From Dermatophilaceae bacterium Soc4.6 (GTDB lineage: Bacteria; Actinomycetota; Actinomycetes; Actinomycetales; Dermatophilaceae): DNA of 64,000 nt. This document shows positions 1 to 9,827 of this stretch, piece by piece. The position numbers and the translations under genes were made by a program. The notes beneath the pieces are model-generated. The model made no database searches, had not been told where the DNA came from, and was given only the letters and a program-made list of their open reading frames with translations. The stretch lies in NCBI GenBank assembly GCA_039889245.1, contig JAZGVH010000002.1, positions 1,116,001-1,180,000 on the forward strand. Reading direction: 5' to 3'. Position 1 is the stretch's first letter. Each line of letters opens with the position of its first letter.

Positions 1-595
1 GCTGGAGCCGCTCACTGTCGTGCGGCGGCATCCACCGGTAGGGCGCCACGGTGATGACCCGCGCACCACCGGCCTCGAGCCGCCGCAGCTGGTCCACGTC
101 TGCGTAGCCGTGCAGCTGCACCGCGACGGTCAGCCCCTGCACGCCACGCTCGAGCAGCATGTCGACGCAGGTGGAGGTGCGTTCGTCGACCGCGATTCCG
201 TCGTCGTCGAGCCCGGCAGCCCGCACGGCGCCCCGCCCCTTCGGCCCGCGCACGATGATCCGCGAGGCGGCGAGCACCTTCATCAGCTCGTCGCCGAGCC
301 CGACCGCATCGGACGCCTCCATCCAGCGGCGCATGCCGTACGCCGTGGTGACCACCACGCGGTCGGGGCGGGCCTTGATCACCGCCCGGGTGTCCTGCGT
401 CAGGACGTCGTCGTGGTCGACCGGCGCGATCCGCAGCGCCGGCGCGTGCAGGACCGAGGCTCCCCGCCGCTCGAACGCCGACACGAGGTCGGCGCTGCGC
501 CGGTCGGACGTCACCGCGATGCGGAAGCCCGCGAGCGGTGACGACGTGCTGTCGTCCGGGGTGGACGACTCGGGCTCTCGGCTGTCGTGGACCAT
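1..595 (-). CDS. HemD-like uroporphyrinogen-III synthase domain protein (3' end missing)
   Basis: The minus frame stays open from an ATG at 595 to the left edge of the window, giving about 198 residues with no stop. The sequence after a short polar leader (FRIAVTSDRR near residue 24, VVVTTAYGMRRWMEA near residue 72, RIIVRGPKGRGAVRAAGL near residue 103, and PYRWMPPHD near the edge) fits the uroporphyrinogen-III synthase fold, which cyclises hydroxymethylbilane in tetrapyrrole synthesis. A GGGGAGG Shine-Dalgarno lies just upstream of the ATG. Many actinobacterial proteins with this sequence style carry a C-terminal winged-helix DNA-binding domain. That part would lie outside the window, so regulator versus enzyme cannot be settled here. 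No other heme gene is adjacent. Confidence 0.8.
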   Translation of the reverse strand, partial: MVHDSREPESSTPDDSTSSPLAGFRIAVTSDRRSADLVSAFERRGASVLHAPALRIAPVDHDDVLTQDTRAVIKARPDRVVVTTAYGMRRWMEASDAVGLGDELMKVLAASRIIVRGPKGRGAVRAAGLDDDGIAVDERTSTCVDMLLERGVQGLTVAVQLHGYADVDQLRRLEAGGARVITVAPYRWMPPHDSERLQ

Positions 596-673
596 CGGAC
601 CTCCCCGCGTCGCCGTTGCCCCGGAGCATACGAGGGCCCTGTTTCCAGCGGGTTTCGCCCGCCGACCGCCGGG

Positions 674-1957
674 TCAGTCCCGGCGACTCGTCACGGCGCG
701 CAGCGTGCGACCCGCCGAGGCGAGCGCGATCGCGACCGTCGCCCCGAGCACCGCGCCCGCGGTGATCGTCGTACGGTCCTGGGCCCGCTGACCGAAGTCG
801 GGCAGCCCCGCCGTCGCCCGGCCGCGCCTCGAGGCGGTGTCGGCCGCGGCCAGCCGCTCGGACGCGCGGGCGTCGGCCGCGGCGATCCTGGCCTCGCGCC
901 CGCGGGGGAGCTGACCCCGGCGGGCGGCGATGGCCGGGGCCCCCGTCGGGGTGACGACCGACAGGGCGCCCCGGGGTGGCGGAGCCGGGGCGAGCGAGCC
1001 GAGAGCGGCGTCGCGACCGGTGCGCACGGCATAGGCACGCACCTCGTCGTCACTGACCGACTCACCGGTCAGCGCCTCGAGCCGCGAGAGCTCGACCTCG
1101 GCGTCGTTGGCGGCCCAGGCCGCCCCGACGAGGATGAGCTTGGCGATGAGGTTGAGCCAGAAGAGCAAGCCGATGACGAGGGTCACCGAGCCGAGGAGGG
1201 GGTTCTTGGTGGCGTTGGCGATCAGGGCCACGGCGAAGATCTTGACGATGCCCTGCCCGACCGCCCCGACGAGGGCGCCCGCCCGCAGGTCGCGATAGGA
1301 CAGTGGCACACCGGACAGCACACGCAACAGCACGAGCATCACGCCGAAGTCGACGGCCAGCCCGACCAGGATGCCGACCGCCCCGACCACGAGCCTGCTC
1401 AGGGTGGCGCCGAGCACCCCCTCGAAGATGCCTCCGAGCGCACCGCTCGCACTCGTGAGAACGGCCGAGAGCACGACCGCGAGACCGAGGGAGGCGAAGA
1501 CACCGAGGTCGCGCAGCTTGACGGTGACGACGTTGCCCGGGGCGCCCGACATGCCGAACACGGTGCGGATGCCGTCGCGCAGCGCCCCGACCCAGCCGGT
1601 GCCCGCGAGGACCAGGCCCACGAGACCGACGAGACCGCTGACCGTCACCACCGAGACCGACGGAGCCGACAGCGCGATCAGCCCGTCGGGGCGCGCACTG
1701 GTCTTGATCACCCCGGGCAGCGACGAGCTGGCTGCGGTGGTGAGGCTGGCGACCAGGTCGGGACGCCCACGCAGCACGAGACCGAAGACCGCGGCCGCCA
1801 GAGCGGCCGCCGGGAAGACGGAGAAGAAGCCGTAGAAGGCGATGCCGGCCGCCAGCAGGTTGCCCCGCGACTCACCGAAGCGGCTCCACGCCTTCCACCC
1901 CTTCGTGGCCTGGATCCTGGTCCACACGGCCATGATCGGCTTCAGGAGGCTCTTCAT
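674..1957 (-). CDS. YihY/virulence factor BrkB family membrane protein
   Basis: The product is about 427 residues. It has the YihY/BrkB hallmarks: an N-terminal amphipathic stretch, then SRGNLLAAGIAFYGFFSVFP near residue 24, and about six membrane segments through roughly residue 280. A charged Ala/Arg-rich C-terminal extension follows and ends in one more hydrophobic segment (about residues 395-415) and a basic tail. The molecular function of the family is not established. The ATG at 1957 overlaps the stop of the upstream 2H-phosphoesterase gene as ATGA, so the two are probably translationally coupled. The open frame continues further upstream, but that part is the out-of-frame shadow of the neighbour, so I chose the coupled start. 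Confidence 0.88.
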   Translation of the reverse strand: MKSLLKPIMAVWTRIQATKGWKAWSRFGESRGNLLAAGIAFYGFFSVFPAAALAAAVFGLVLRGRPDLVASLTTAASSSLPGVIKTSARPDGLIALSAPSVSVVTVSGLVGLVGLVLAGTGWVGALRDGIRTVFGMSGAPGNVVTVKLRDLGVFASLGLAVVLSAVLTSASGALGGIFEGVLGATLSRLVVGAVGILVGLAVDFGVMLVLLRVLSGVPLSYRDLRAGALVGAVGQGIVKIFAVALIANATKNPLLGSVTLVIGLLFWLNLIAKLILVGAAWAANDAEVELSRLEALTGESVSDDEVRAYAVRTGRDAALGSLAPAPPPRGALSVVTPTGAPAIAARRGQLPRGREARIAAADARASERLAAADTASRRGRATAGLPDFGQRAQDRTTITAGAVLGATVAIALASAGRTLRAVTSRRD

Positions 1958-2574
1958 CGGGGGGTGCTCGCTTCCGACGCGGAGGTGTCCGGGACCCCGC
2001 CCAGGCCGAACCGGCGACGTGACGTCCAGGTGCCGTCGACCGCTCGCGCATAGAGGTGGAAGCTCGTCACCTCGAAGGCTGCGGACCAGTCGCCCAGGTC
2101 GTCGAAGGCCAGGTCGAGGGCACGCTCGTCGACGTCGTGCGCCACGGTCACGTGCGGGTGGTAGGGGTAGGTGAGGTGCTCGCCGGCCCAGCGTGGGGTC
2201 GCGATCGCCTGCTGCAGCAGCTCGCACCCCGAGATGCCCCGGGCCACCTGCACGAAGACGACGTCGGAGACCGGGCGGAAGGTGCCGGTGCCGCGCAGCA
2301 CCATGGTGAACGGCTCGACCGACTCGGCGACCGCGACCAGGTGGGCGATGAGGTCGTCGATCTCCTGCGCCGCCACGGCGGTCGGCCCGAGGAGGGTGAC
2401 GTGGGTCGGCACGAGCCCCGCCAGCGGGTCACCGTAGGACGCGCGCTTGGCCTGCAGGTGCTCGCCCCAGGGCGCGGGGACCGGTATGGACACCCCCATC
2501 ACCTGGGCGCCGGAGCCGGGACTGGAGTCGGGGTCGGAGTCGACGTCGACCCGGGCTGCAGACATGGCGGCCAT
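1954..2574 (-). CDS. 2'-5' RNA ligase (LigT-like) 2H phosphoesterase family protein
   Basis: This protein of about 206 residues carries the two HxT motifs that define the 2H phosphoesterase superfamily: PTHVTLLG (H58, T60) and HPHVTVAH (H141, T143). Family members cleave or form 2'-5' phosphodiester or cyclic phosphate bonds in RNA or small molecules; the substrate here is unknown. The ATG at 2574 (MAAMSAARVD) was chosen, with the ATG at 2565 as an alternative; longer versions would run through low-complexity sequence shared with the galK promoter region. The gene is divergent from galK and overlaps the downstream YihY gene by four bases. Confidence 0.82.
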   Translation of the reverse strand: MAAMSAARVDVDSDPDSSPGSGAQVMGVSIPVPAPWGEHLQAKRASYGDPLAGLVPTHVTLLGPTAVAAQEIDDLIAHLVAVAESVEPFTMVLRGTGTFRPVSDVVFVQVARGISGCELLQQAIATPRWAGEHLTYPYHPHVTVAHDVDERALDLAFDDLGDWSAAFEVTSFHLYARAVDGTWTSRRRFGLGGVPDTSASEASTPR

Positions 2575-2692
2575 TGTGTCAGGTGGCCAGAGGGGGACAA
2601 CACGGGTCTGGCCGGACACCGACGCCCGACCGACGCGCCGCGGGGCGGGCAGCTCGCCCGACGCGGGGCCCACGGTCGGTAGCGTGGGGCCC

Positions 2693-3886
<1,194 letters not shown>

Positions 3887-3946
3887 CCCCGCACGGTGAA
3901 CCCCGAGACCTCTCTGCGGCGCGTGCGCGGCCTCGGCTGAGCCGCC

Positions 3947-4852
3947 TCAGCCCGGAGGGCCGGAGCGTCGTGCGAGGGGCGCGAGGGTCACTCCTGCGCT
4001 GGCGACGGTCACCAACCCGATGCCGAGCAGCGACGGCCACGCCAGGGCCTGCCTCAGGACGAGCAACCCTGCCAGCGCGGCCATCCCGGGGTTCAGGCTG
4101 GTGAGCACACCGAAGACCGCAGTGGGCAGGCGGCGCAGCGCGAGCAGGTCGAAGCTGTAGGGCAGCGCGCTCGAGAGGACGCCGACGGCCAGCCCGGTCG
4201 CCAGCACGGCCGGGTGCAGGAGCGCCGTGCCGGCCGACGCCACCCCGGCCGGGACCACGATGAGGGCTGCCACCAGGGTGCCGACGGTCAGGCCCGCCAG
4301 GCCGGTGCCGGTGCGGCCGATCCGTCCGTTGACCACGATGTAGGCCGCCCAGCAGGCTGCTGCGGTGAGGGCGAGGACGACCCCGACCAGGTCGCCCGCC
4401 GTGAGACCACCGCCGAGCAGCGCCACCCCGCCTGCGGCGGGCAGGGCCCAGACCCGCACCGCCCACCCGCCGGCGGTGACGATGGCCAGGGTCAGCGGCC
4501 CCAGGAACTCCAGGGTGATCACGGTGGCGATGGGCAGCCGGTCGAGGGCGAGGTAGAGCGAGGTGTTCATCGCGGCGAAGACCAGCCCGAGGACGGCCGC
4601 CGCCCCCAGCTCGGCCCGGCTCCAGCGACGACGCCACGGCCGGATGACGAGGGTCAGCACCATCCCCGCCGCAGACAGACGCAGGCCGACGGTGCCGAGC
4701 GGACCGACGACCGGGAAGAGCCGAGCGGCCAGGGCCGCACCGAACTGCACCGACGCCGCGCTCGAGGCCGCCAGCACCACGCCACTGCCGACCCCGGACG
4801 TGCCGCTGGCGGCCGGGTGGGGCAGGGCGTCGACGGCCGCGGGGTCGCTCAC
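3947..4852 (-). CDS. EamA/DMT-family transporter (RhtA-like exporter)
   Basis: A 301-residue inner-membrane protein with about ten hydrophobic segments in two EamA repeats. The first has LVFAAMNTSLYLALDRLPIA and FLGPL near residues 95-125, the second LPYSFDLLALRRLPTAVFGV near residue 235. This layout is typical of DMT exporters such as the threonine/homoserine exporter RhtA; the substrate cannot be read from sequence. The start is a GTG at 4852, six bases downstream of a TACCGT box (4859-4864), consistent with a leaderless transcript. It converges on galK, with about 60 bases between the stops and a short GGCTGAG/CTCAGCC hairpin overlapping this gene's stop. Confidence 0.87.
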   Translation of the reverse strand: MSDPAAVDALPHPAASGTSGVGSGVVLAASSAASVQFGAALAARLFPVVGPLGTVGLRLSAAGMVLTLVIRPWRRRWSRAELGAAAVLGLVFAAMNTSLYLALDRLPIATVITLEFLGPLTLAIVTAGGWAVRVWALPAAGGVALLGGGLTAGDLVGVVLALTAAACWAAYIVVNGRIGRTGTGLAGLTVGTLVAALIVVPAGVASAGTALLHPAVLATGLAVGVLSSALPYSFDLLALRRLPTAVFGVLTSLNPGMAALAGLLVLRQALAWPSLLGIGLVTVASAGVTLAPLARRSGPPG

Positions 4853-4889
4853 CCCCCGACGGTATGCGGGTCCGCCGAACCCGATGACG

Positions 4890-7277
4890 TCAGGGGGTGC
4901 CGCGGAAGAGCGCCAGACCTTGGTGCGGTGAGCTGCGGTCGCCCGCCACGGTGAAGTCGCCCCCGACGAGCAGCCCCTGCGGGACGACGGCGTAGGCCCA
5001 GACGCCCATGGGGCTGTCGAAGAAGGGAGCCCAGTCCTCCAGCTCGCCCGAGCCCGTCGAGAAGGCCATGGCCCTCGAGGCGACCACGGACGTGCGGTTG
5101 GACGGGGAGACCCAGCAGAAGCCCCCTCGCCCACGGTCGCCACCGTGCGACCCGAAGTAGAAGCGGCCGCCGACCTCGAGCTTGCCCTGCATCCCGCCGT
5201 TGCACCACGTGGTCCACAGGAGGCCGTCGGGGCGGGTGGTCGCCAGGCCGACGGCGTCCCAGGCATAGATCCCGTCGGGGCACAGGTCGCCCCCGTAGAG
5301 CCGCTTCCCGTCGTCGCTCAGCTGGAGGTTGGTCATGAAGGAGCTGGCGCACCTGACCGTGGGCAGCTGGAGCAGACCCCCGAGCCGCGAGGGGTTGACC
5401 GCTCCCGTGAGACCGTCGACCGCGATGATCCCGTCGTCGACCGACTGCCCGTTGACGGTCGTGAAACCGCCGGCGAGGAAGGCCCGCGAGGCGTCGGCGG
5501 AGACGGCGACGCTGAAAACCGCCCCGCCCTTCCACACTCCGCCTGGACCACTGGTGTCGGCCCGCCAGGTCGGATCGGCCGCGCCCGTCACGGCGCTGGC
5601 CTTGGCTGCATGCGACCGCGGATCCTGACCGATCTTGGTGAAGAGGCCTCCGAGGTAGAGGGAGTCGCCTCGGACGGCGATCGACTGGACGTCCTTGTTG
5701 GCGCCCACCGTGAAGGACGTGTCGAGGGCCCCGGTCCTGGCCGAGACCTTGGCCACCTTGTTGCGGGTCACGCCGTCGACCGTGCGGAACGACCCGGCCA
5801 GGAAGAGGGAGGTGCGCGCGGGGTCGAGCTCGAGGTCGAGGACCATGTTGTCGGTGTCGGCAGCAAACCATGGGTCGGCCCGCCCGGTCGAGAGGTCGAT
5901 CTTGGCCACGCTCTGCCGGTAGACGCCGCCGGTGCTCGTGAACTTCCCCCCGACCACGACGCCCTGCGGCATCGGGTTCACGGTCAGGACGGTCGCCGAC
6001 GGCATGGGGCTCCACGCGGTGACGGCGCCCGACGCGACGTCGTAGGCCGCAACGTTGTGTCGCAGCGCACCCTGGGTGGTGGTGAAGAGCCCACCGAGGT
6101 AGAGCGTGCTGCCCGCGGCCGACCAGGCGACAGTGGTCGCCCCGGTGGGGCACGGCACCAGCTGGTTGGTGTTCTTCACGGTGTGGGGCAGCTGGCACCC
6201 GACGAGCCGGGCGTCGAAGAGACCGACGGAGCCGTCGAGGCCGAGCACCGCCACTCCGGTGCGCGGGACGCCGGCGATCGAGGTGAAGCCACCACCCACG
6301 GCGACCTGCTGACCGGTGGGCGAGAAGGCCAGCGCCGACACGGTGCCGGAGACCGACGGAGCCCAGGCGAGCACCGAGCCCGCCCCGGTGACGCTGGCGA
6401 GGCGCGACCGGGACGCGGTGCCGGCCGTGGTGGCGATGGTGGTGAAGTCTCCGCCGACCCCGACGACGTCGCTGTCACGGGTCGAGCCGACTACGACGTC
6501 GATGGCTCGGACCGGCCCGTTGGTCCGCGGAGCGAACGCCTCGAGGGCACCGGAGGCCAGGGTCAGCCGAGCGAGGTTGGCTCGGGGCACACCGTCGACG
6601 GTCGAGAAGGAGCCACCTACGTAGAGGCTGGCGCCGACCTGCTTCAGCGCGCGCACCGAGCCGTCGGCAGTCGCTCTCCACCCCGCGACGAGCTGCCCCG
6701 AGGTGTCGACCGCGGCCAGACGGGTCACCGGCGTGGCCCCGACGCTGGTGATGTCCCCGCCGATGACCAGCCGGCCCCCCGACAGCACCATGGCGTGGAT
6801 GCCGCCCACCACCTTGGGGTTGAAGGCCCGGTCGAGGCGACCGTTGGGCAGCACGTGGGCCAGACCGTCGCGGCGCAGGTCGCCGACGCGAGCGAACGAG
6901 CCCGCGAGGTAGTACCCGCCGGCCCCGTCGGCCACGCTCACCTCGACGACGCCGTCCACCTGCAGCCCGGCCGGAGAGGTGCGCCGCCCCGAGGAGGGGT
7001 CGGTGACCACGGCATGGCCCGTGGTGGGCCCGAGGTAGTCGAACCCTCCGGCGAGCCAGGCGGACTGGCCGTCGGTGACGATGTCGTCGACACGCCCGTT
7101 GGTCACCCACCAGGAGGGGTCAGCGGTGGCGGCCAGCGCAGGGCCGGCCGGGAGGCTCGGCAGGCTGACGGCATCGGACCGCGACGGACCGACCATCGCT
7201 GCCACCACGACCACGGCGGTGGCGAGAACCATGGTTGCCGTCCCCCGGCCGACAGCGCTCCAGACCACAGTGTCCAC
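4890..7277 (-). CDS. Secreted delta-60 repeat protein (copy 1)
   Basis: A 795-residue exported protein. The N-terminus has a signal peptide (hydrophobic core ATMVLATAVVVVAAMVG). The rest is a long series of roughly 45-60-residue units with the recurring pattern LYVGGxFTxVxG...RxxLAxxxAxTGAxxxxxxP, the delta-60/beta-propeller style repeat found in surface proteins. Starting points of units are clear at LAGGFDYLG, LAGSFARVG, IGGDITSVG, VGGSFSTVDG, GGGFTSIAG and similar. A cysteine-containing segment (VGCQLPHTVKN...VPCPTG) sits near the middle. The GTG at 7277 has a GAGGAG Shine-Dalgarno at 7282-7287. Downstream in transcription order to the related gene at 7352-9712, from which it is separated by 74 bases. 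The function is unknown; adhesion or wall association is plausible. Confidence 0.85.
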   Translation of the reverse strand: MDTVVWSAVGRGTATMVLATAVVVVAAMVGPSRSDAVSLPSLPAGPALAATADPSWWVTNGRVDDIVTDGQSAWLAGGFDYLGPTTGHAVVTDPSSGRRTSPAGLQVDGVVEVSVADGAGGYYLAGSFARVGDLRRDGLAHVLPNGRLDRAFNPKVVGGIHAMVLSGGRLVIGGDITSVGATPVTRLAAVDTSGQLVAGWRATADGSVRALKQVGASLYVGGSFSTVDGVPRANLARLTLASGALEAFAPRTNGPVRAIDVVVGSTRDSDVVGVGGDFTTIATTAGTASRSRLASVTGAGSVLAWAPSVSGTVSALAFSPTGQQVAVGGGFTSIAGVPRTGVAVLGLDGSVGLFDARLVGCQLPHTVKNTNQLVPCPTGATTVAWSAAGSTLYLGGLFTTTQGALRHNVAAYDVASGAVTAWSPMPSATVLTVNPMPQGVVVGGKFTSTGGVYRQSVAKIDLSTGRADPWFAADTDNMVLDLELDPARTSLFLAGSFRTVDGVTRNKVAKVSARTGALDTSFTVGANKDVQSIAVRGDSLYLGGLFTKIGQDPRSHAAKASAVTGAADPTWRADTSGPGGVWKGGAVFSVAVSADASRAFLAGGFTTVNGQSVDDGIIAVDGLTGAVNPSRLGGLLQLPTVRCASSFMTNLQLSDDGKRLYGGDLCPDGIYAWDAVGLATTRPDGLLWTTWCNGGMQGKLEVGGRFYFGSHGGDRGRGGFCWVSPSNRTSVVASRAMAFSTGSGELEDWAPFFDSPMGVWAYAVVPQGLLVGGDFTVAGDRSSPHQGLALFRGTP

Positions 7278-7351
7278 TTCACTCCTCGACGTGCGCCGTT
7301 GCCACTCGAGAGCCGATCAAACCACACCACCCCGACGACGAGACGCGTCCG

Positions 7352-9712
7352 TCAGGGGGTGCCCCGGAAGAAGGCCAGCCCCTGCTGCTGGGTGTGGCGG
7401 TCACCGGCGATGAAGAAGTCACCACCGACGAGCATCCCGCCCGGCACGCTCGCGAAGGCCCACACCCCCATCGGGGTGTCGAACGTCGGGGCGTAGTCGA
7501 GCAGCGAGCCGCCGGCCGCGTCGAAGACCATGTAGCGCTGCTGGGCGACGTCGGTGTGATTGGCGGGTGAGGCCCAGCAGCGGCCACCGCTGCCCTTGTC
7601 CCCACCGTGGGAGCCGTAGTAGAAGTGGCCGTTGACCTCGAGACGACCCTGCATACCGCCGTTGCACCACGACTTCCACAGCAGCCCGTCCGTGCGCGAC
7701 GCGGCCAGGTTGACGGCATCCCACTGGTAGATGCGGTCGGGGCAGATGTCGCCGCCGTAGAGGCGCTGACCGTCATCGCTGAGATAGAGGCGGATGATGA
7801 AGGTGCCGGTCGAGGCGCAGCCCTCGACCCCGCCGAGCCGAGAGGGGTTCACCGCGCCCGTCGCGCCGTCCACGGCGATGATCCCGCCGGTCGTGCCGCT
7901 CCCGTTGACGTTGTTGAAGCCACCCGCGAGGAAGACGCGGGACGCGTCGGCGGTCACGGCGACCGAGAAGACGCCACCGCCCTTGGCGGCGCCCCCACCC
8001 CCGGTCGTGTTGACGACCCAGGAGGGGTCGGCCGCGCCGGTGACCGCGCTGACCTTCGCCGCGTGCATCCGGGTCACCTGTCCGATCTTGGTGAAGATGC
8101 CGCCCAGGTAGACGGAGTCGCCGCGCACGGCGAGCGAGTAGACGTCCTTGTTCGCGCCCTGACGGAAGGCGGGGTCGACGGCCCCGGTGGCAGCCGAGAC
8201 CTTGACGACCTTGTTGCGCGCGAGTCCGTTGACCGTGCGGAAGGAGCCACCGGCATACAGCGACTGCTTGGTCGCGTCGAGCTCGATGTCGACGATGAGG
8301 TTGTCGGTGTCGGCGCGGAAGGACGGGTCGGCCTGACCCGTGGCGAGGTCGATCTTCGCCAGTCCCTGCCGGTAGAGCCCCCCCACGCTGGTGAAGTCAC
8401 CCCCGAGCACCACGCCACCCGGCAGGGGCAGCATGGCGCGGACCCGGGCCGAGGGCATCGGTGCCCACGCGGTGACCGCGCCCGAGGTCAGGTCGTAGGA
8501 CGCCGCGTCGTGACGCACCACGCCCTGCGTCGTCGTGAACAGCCCGCCGACGTAGAGGGTGGATCCGTCGTCGGAGAAGCCGACGGTCGAGACGTCGGTG
8601 CTGCAGGGGACGTACTGGTTGGCGTTCTTGGTGACGTGCGGCAGCTGGCACCCGGCCAGCTGAGCGTCGAAGGGCAGGACCGAGCCGCCGGTGGCGATCT
8701 GCGCGACCCCGGTGCGGGACGTGTTGTCGACCGAGGTGAAGGATCCTCCGACGGCGAACGAGGTGCCGTCGGGCGTCAGCTGCAGCGAGCTCACGGCGCC
8801 GTTGACGTCGGGGGCCCACGAGCTGAGCGAGCTGTTGCCGCTGACGACGGCGACGTGGTTGCGCGGGTAACCCAACCAGGTGGAGACGCTGGTGAAGTCG
8901 CCGCCGACGATGATGCTGTCGGAGTCACGGGAGGATCCCGGGATCAGGTCGATGGCCCGCACGGCGGCGTTGGTGCGGGGGTTGAAGGACTCGAGGGCGC
9001 CGTTGCTCAGCGTGAAGCGCGCGAGGTTGCCCCGGCTCGCGCCGTCGGCCGTGCTGAACGAGCCTCCGGCGTAGACCGAGTCACCGGCCACGGCCAGGGA
9101 GTAGACCGGACCGTTCGTCGCGCCGTACCACCCGGGCACGAGCTGGCCGTCCGACCCGATCGCGGCGAGCCGGCTCGCGGTGGTGCCGTTGACCGCAGTG
9201 AAGTCGCCACCCACCACCAGCACGTCACCGACGCGCGCCATGGTGAAGACGGAGCCGGTCAGCTTGGGGGCGAAGGAGCGGTCGATCTTGCCGTCGGCGG
9301 CGATGTGCACCAGGCCGTCGCGACGCACCGTGCCGACCCGGACGAAGGACCCGGCGAGGTAGTAGCCGCCGACGCCGTCGGGCACCGCGGCCCGGACGGG
9401 GTCGTCCACCCGGACCGAGTCGCCGGAGAGCTTTGCGCCGGTCGCGGTGTCGACGAGGACACCGCGGCCCGTGGTGGGCCCGACGTAGTCGAAGCCACCC
9501 GCGATCCAGGCGGACGATCCGTCGGAGACGATGTCGTCGACGCGCCCGTTGGTCCCCCACCAGGAGGTGTCAGCGGTCAGCGACAGGGCTGGCCCCGCCG
9601 GCAAGGTCGTCGTGGCCGGTGCGGCCACGGAGGGGGCGATGGCCCCGAAGATCGACAAGGTCATTCCGACGAGTGCCGCCCCTGCGGCACCTCGCCCAGC
9701 TGCGCTGCGCAC
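7352..9712 (-). CDS. Secreted delta-60 repeat protein (copy 2, paralogue)
   Basis: A 786-residue paralogue of the adjacent gene, colinear over its whole length and sharing landmark stretches: LPAGPAL, NGRVDDIV, the central cysteine segment GCQLPHVTKN...VPCSTD, CNGGMQG, and the C-terminal QGLAFFRGTP. The start was set at the GTG at 9712 because GGGAGAG lies six bases upstream and translation from there begins directly with a signal peptide (RSAAGRGAAGAALVGMTLS). The frame is open further upstream, but that part is not signal-like. The two genes share orientation and are probably one transcription unit. The body is made of delta-60 type repeats. Function is unknown. Confidence 0.85.
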   Translation of the reverse strand: MRSAAGRGAAGAALVGMTLSIFGAIAPSVAAPATTTLPAGPALSLTADTSWWGTNGRVDDIVSDGSSAWIAGGFDYVGPTTGRGVLVDTATGAKLSGDSVRVDDPVRAAVPDGVGGYYLAGSFVRVGTVRRDGLVHIAADGKIDRSFAPKLTGSVFTMARVGDVLVVGGDFTAVNGTTASRLAAIGSDGQLVPGWYGATNGPVYSLAVAGDSVYAGGSFSTADGASRGNLARFTLSNGALESFNPRTNAAVRAIDLIPGSSRDSDSIIVGGDFTSVSTWLGYPRNHVAVVSGNSSLSSWAPDVNGAVSSLQLTPDGTSFAVGGSFTSVDNTSRTGVAQIATGGSVLPFDAQLAGCQLPHVTKNANQYVPCSTDVSTVGFSDDGSTLYVGGLFTTTQGVVRHDAASYDLTSGAVTAWAPMPSARVRAMLPLPGGVVLGGDFTSVGGLYRQGLAKIDLATGQADPSFRADTDNLIVDIELDATKQSLYAGGSFRTVNGLARNKVVKVSAATGAVDPAFRQGANKDVYSLAVRGDSVYLGGIFTKIGQVTRMHAAKVSAVTGAADPSWVVNTTGGGGAAKGGGVFSVAVTADASRVFLAGGFNNVNGSGTTGGIIAVDGATGAVNPSRLGGVEGCASTGTFIIRLYLSDDGQRLYGGDICPDRIYQWDAVNLAASRTDGLLWKSWCNGGMQGRLEVNGHFYYGSHGGDKGSGGRCWASPANHTDVAQQRYMVFDAAGGSLLDYAPTFDTPMGVWAFASVPGGMLVGGDFFIAGDRHTQQQGLAFFRGTP

Positions 9713-9827
9713 GATGGTCTCTCCCACTACCGGCCTCGGCCCCACGCCGACGGCGATGTCTGCGTTCACGACGTGGACACAGTGGCGCCGACCCCTCTCG
9801 GCTCCTGTGTCAAAGGTAAAGGTTTGG

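Noticed and set aside
587-2053. A 488-codon plus-strand open frame over the YihY gene
   Set aside because: It is antisense to a membrane protein with family motifs; the translation is hydrophilic Arg/Gly/Asp repeats with no conservation signal.
5145-7496. A 783-codon open frame antisense to the delta-60 repeat gene, and similar long antisense frames over the second copy
   Set aside because: The composition is Gly/Arg/Asp/Ala-rich low complexity with no recognisable motif. The opposite strand encodes a protein with a signal peptide and clear repeats. Long antisense frames are expected at 72% GC.
4890-9712. Internal repetition that might suggest a DNA tandem repeat or CRISPR-like array
   Set aside because: Units vary at DNA level and are conserved only as protein repeats (delta-60); there are no constant direct repeats with unique spacers.
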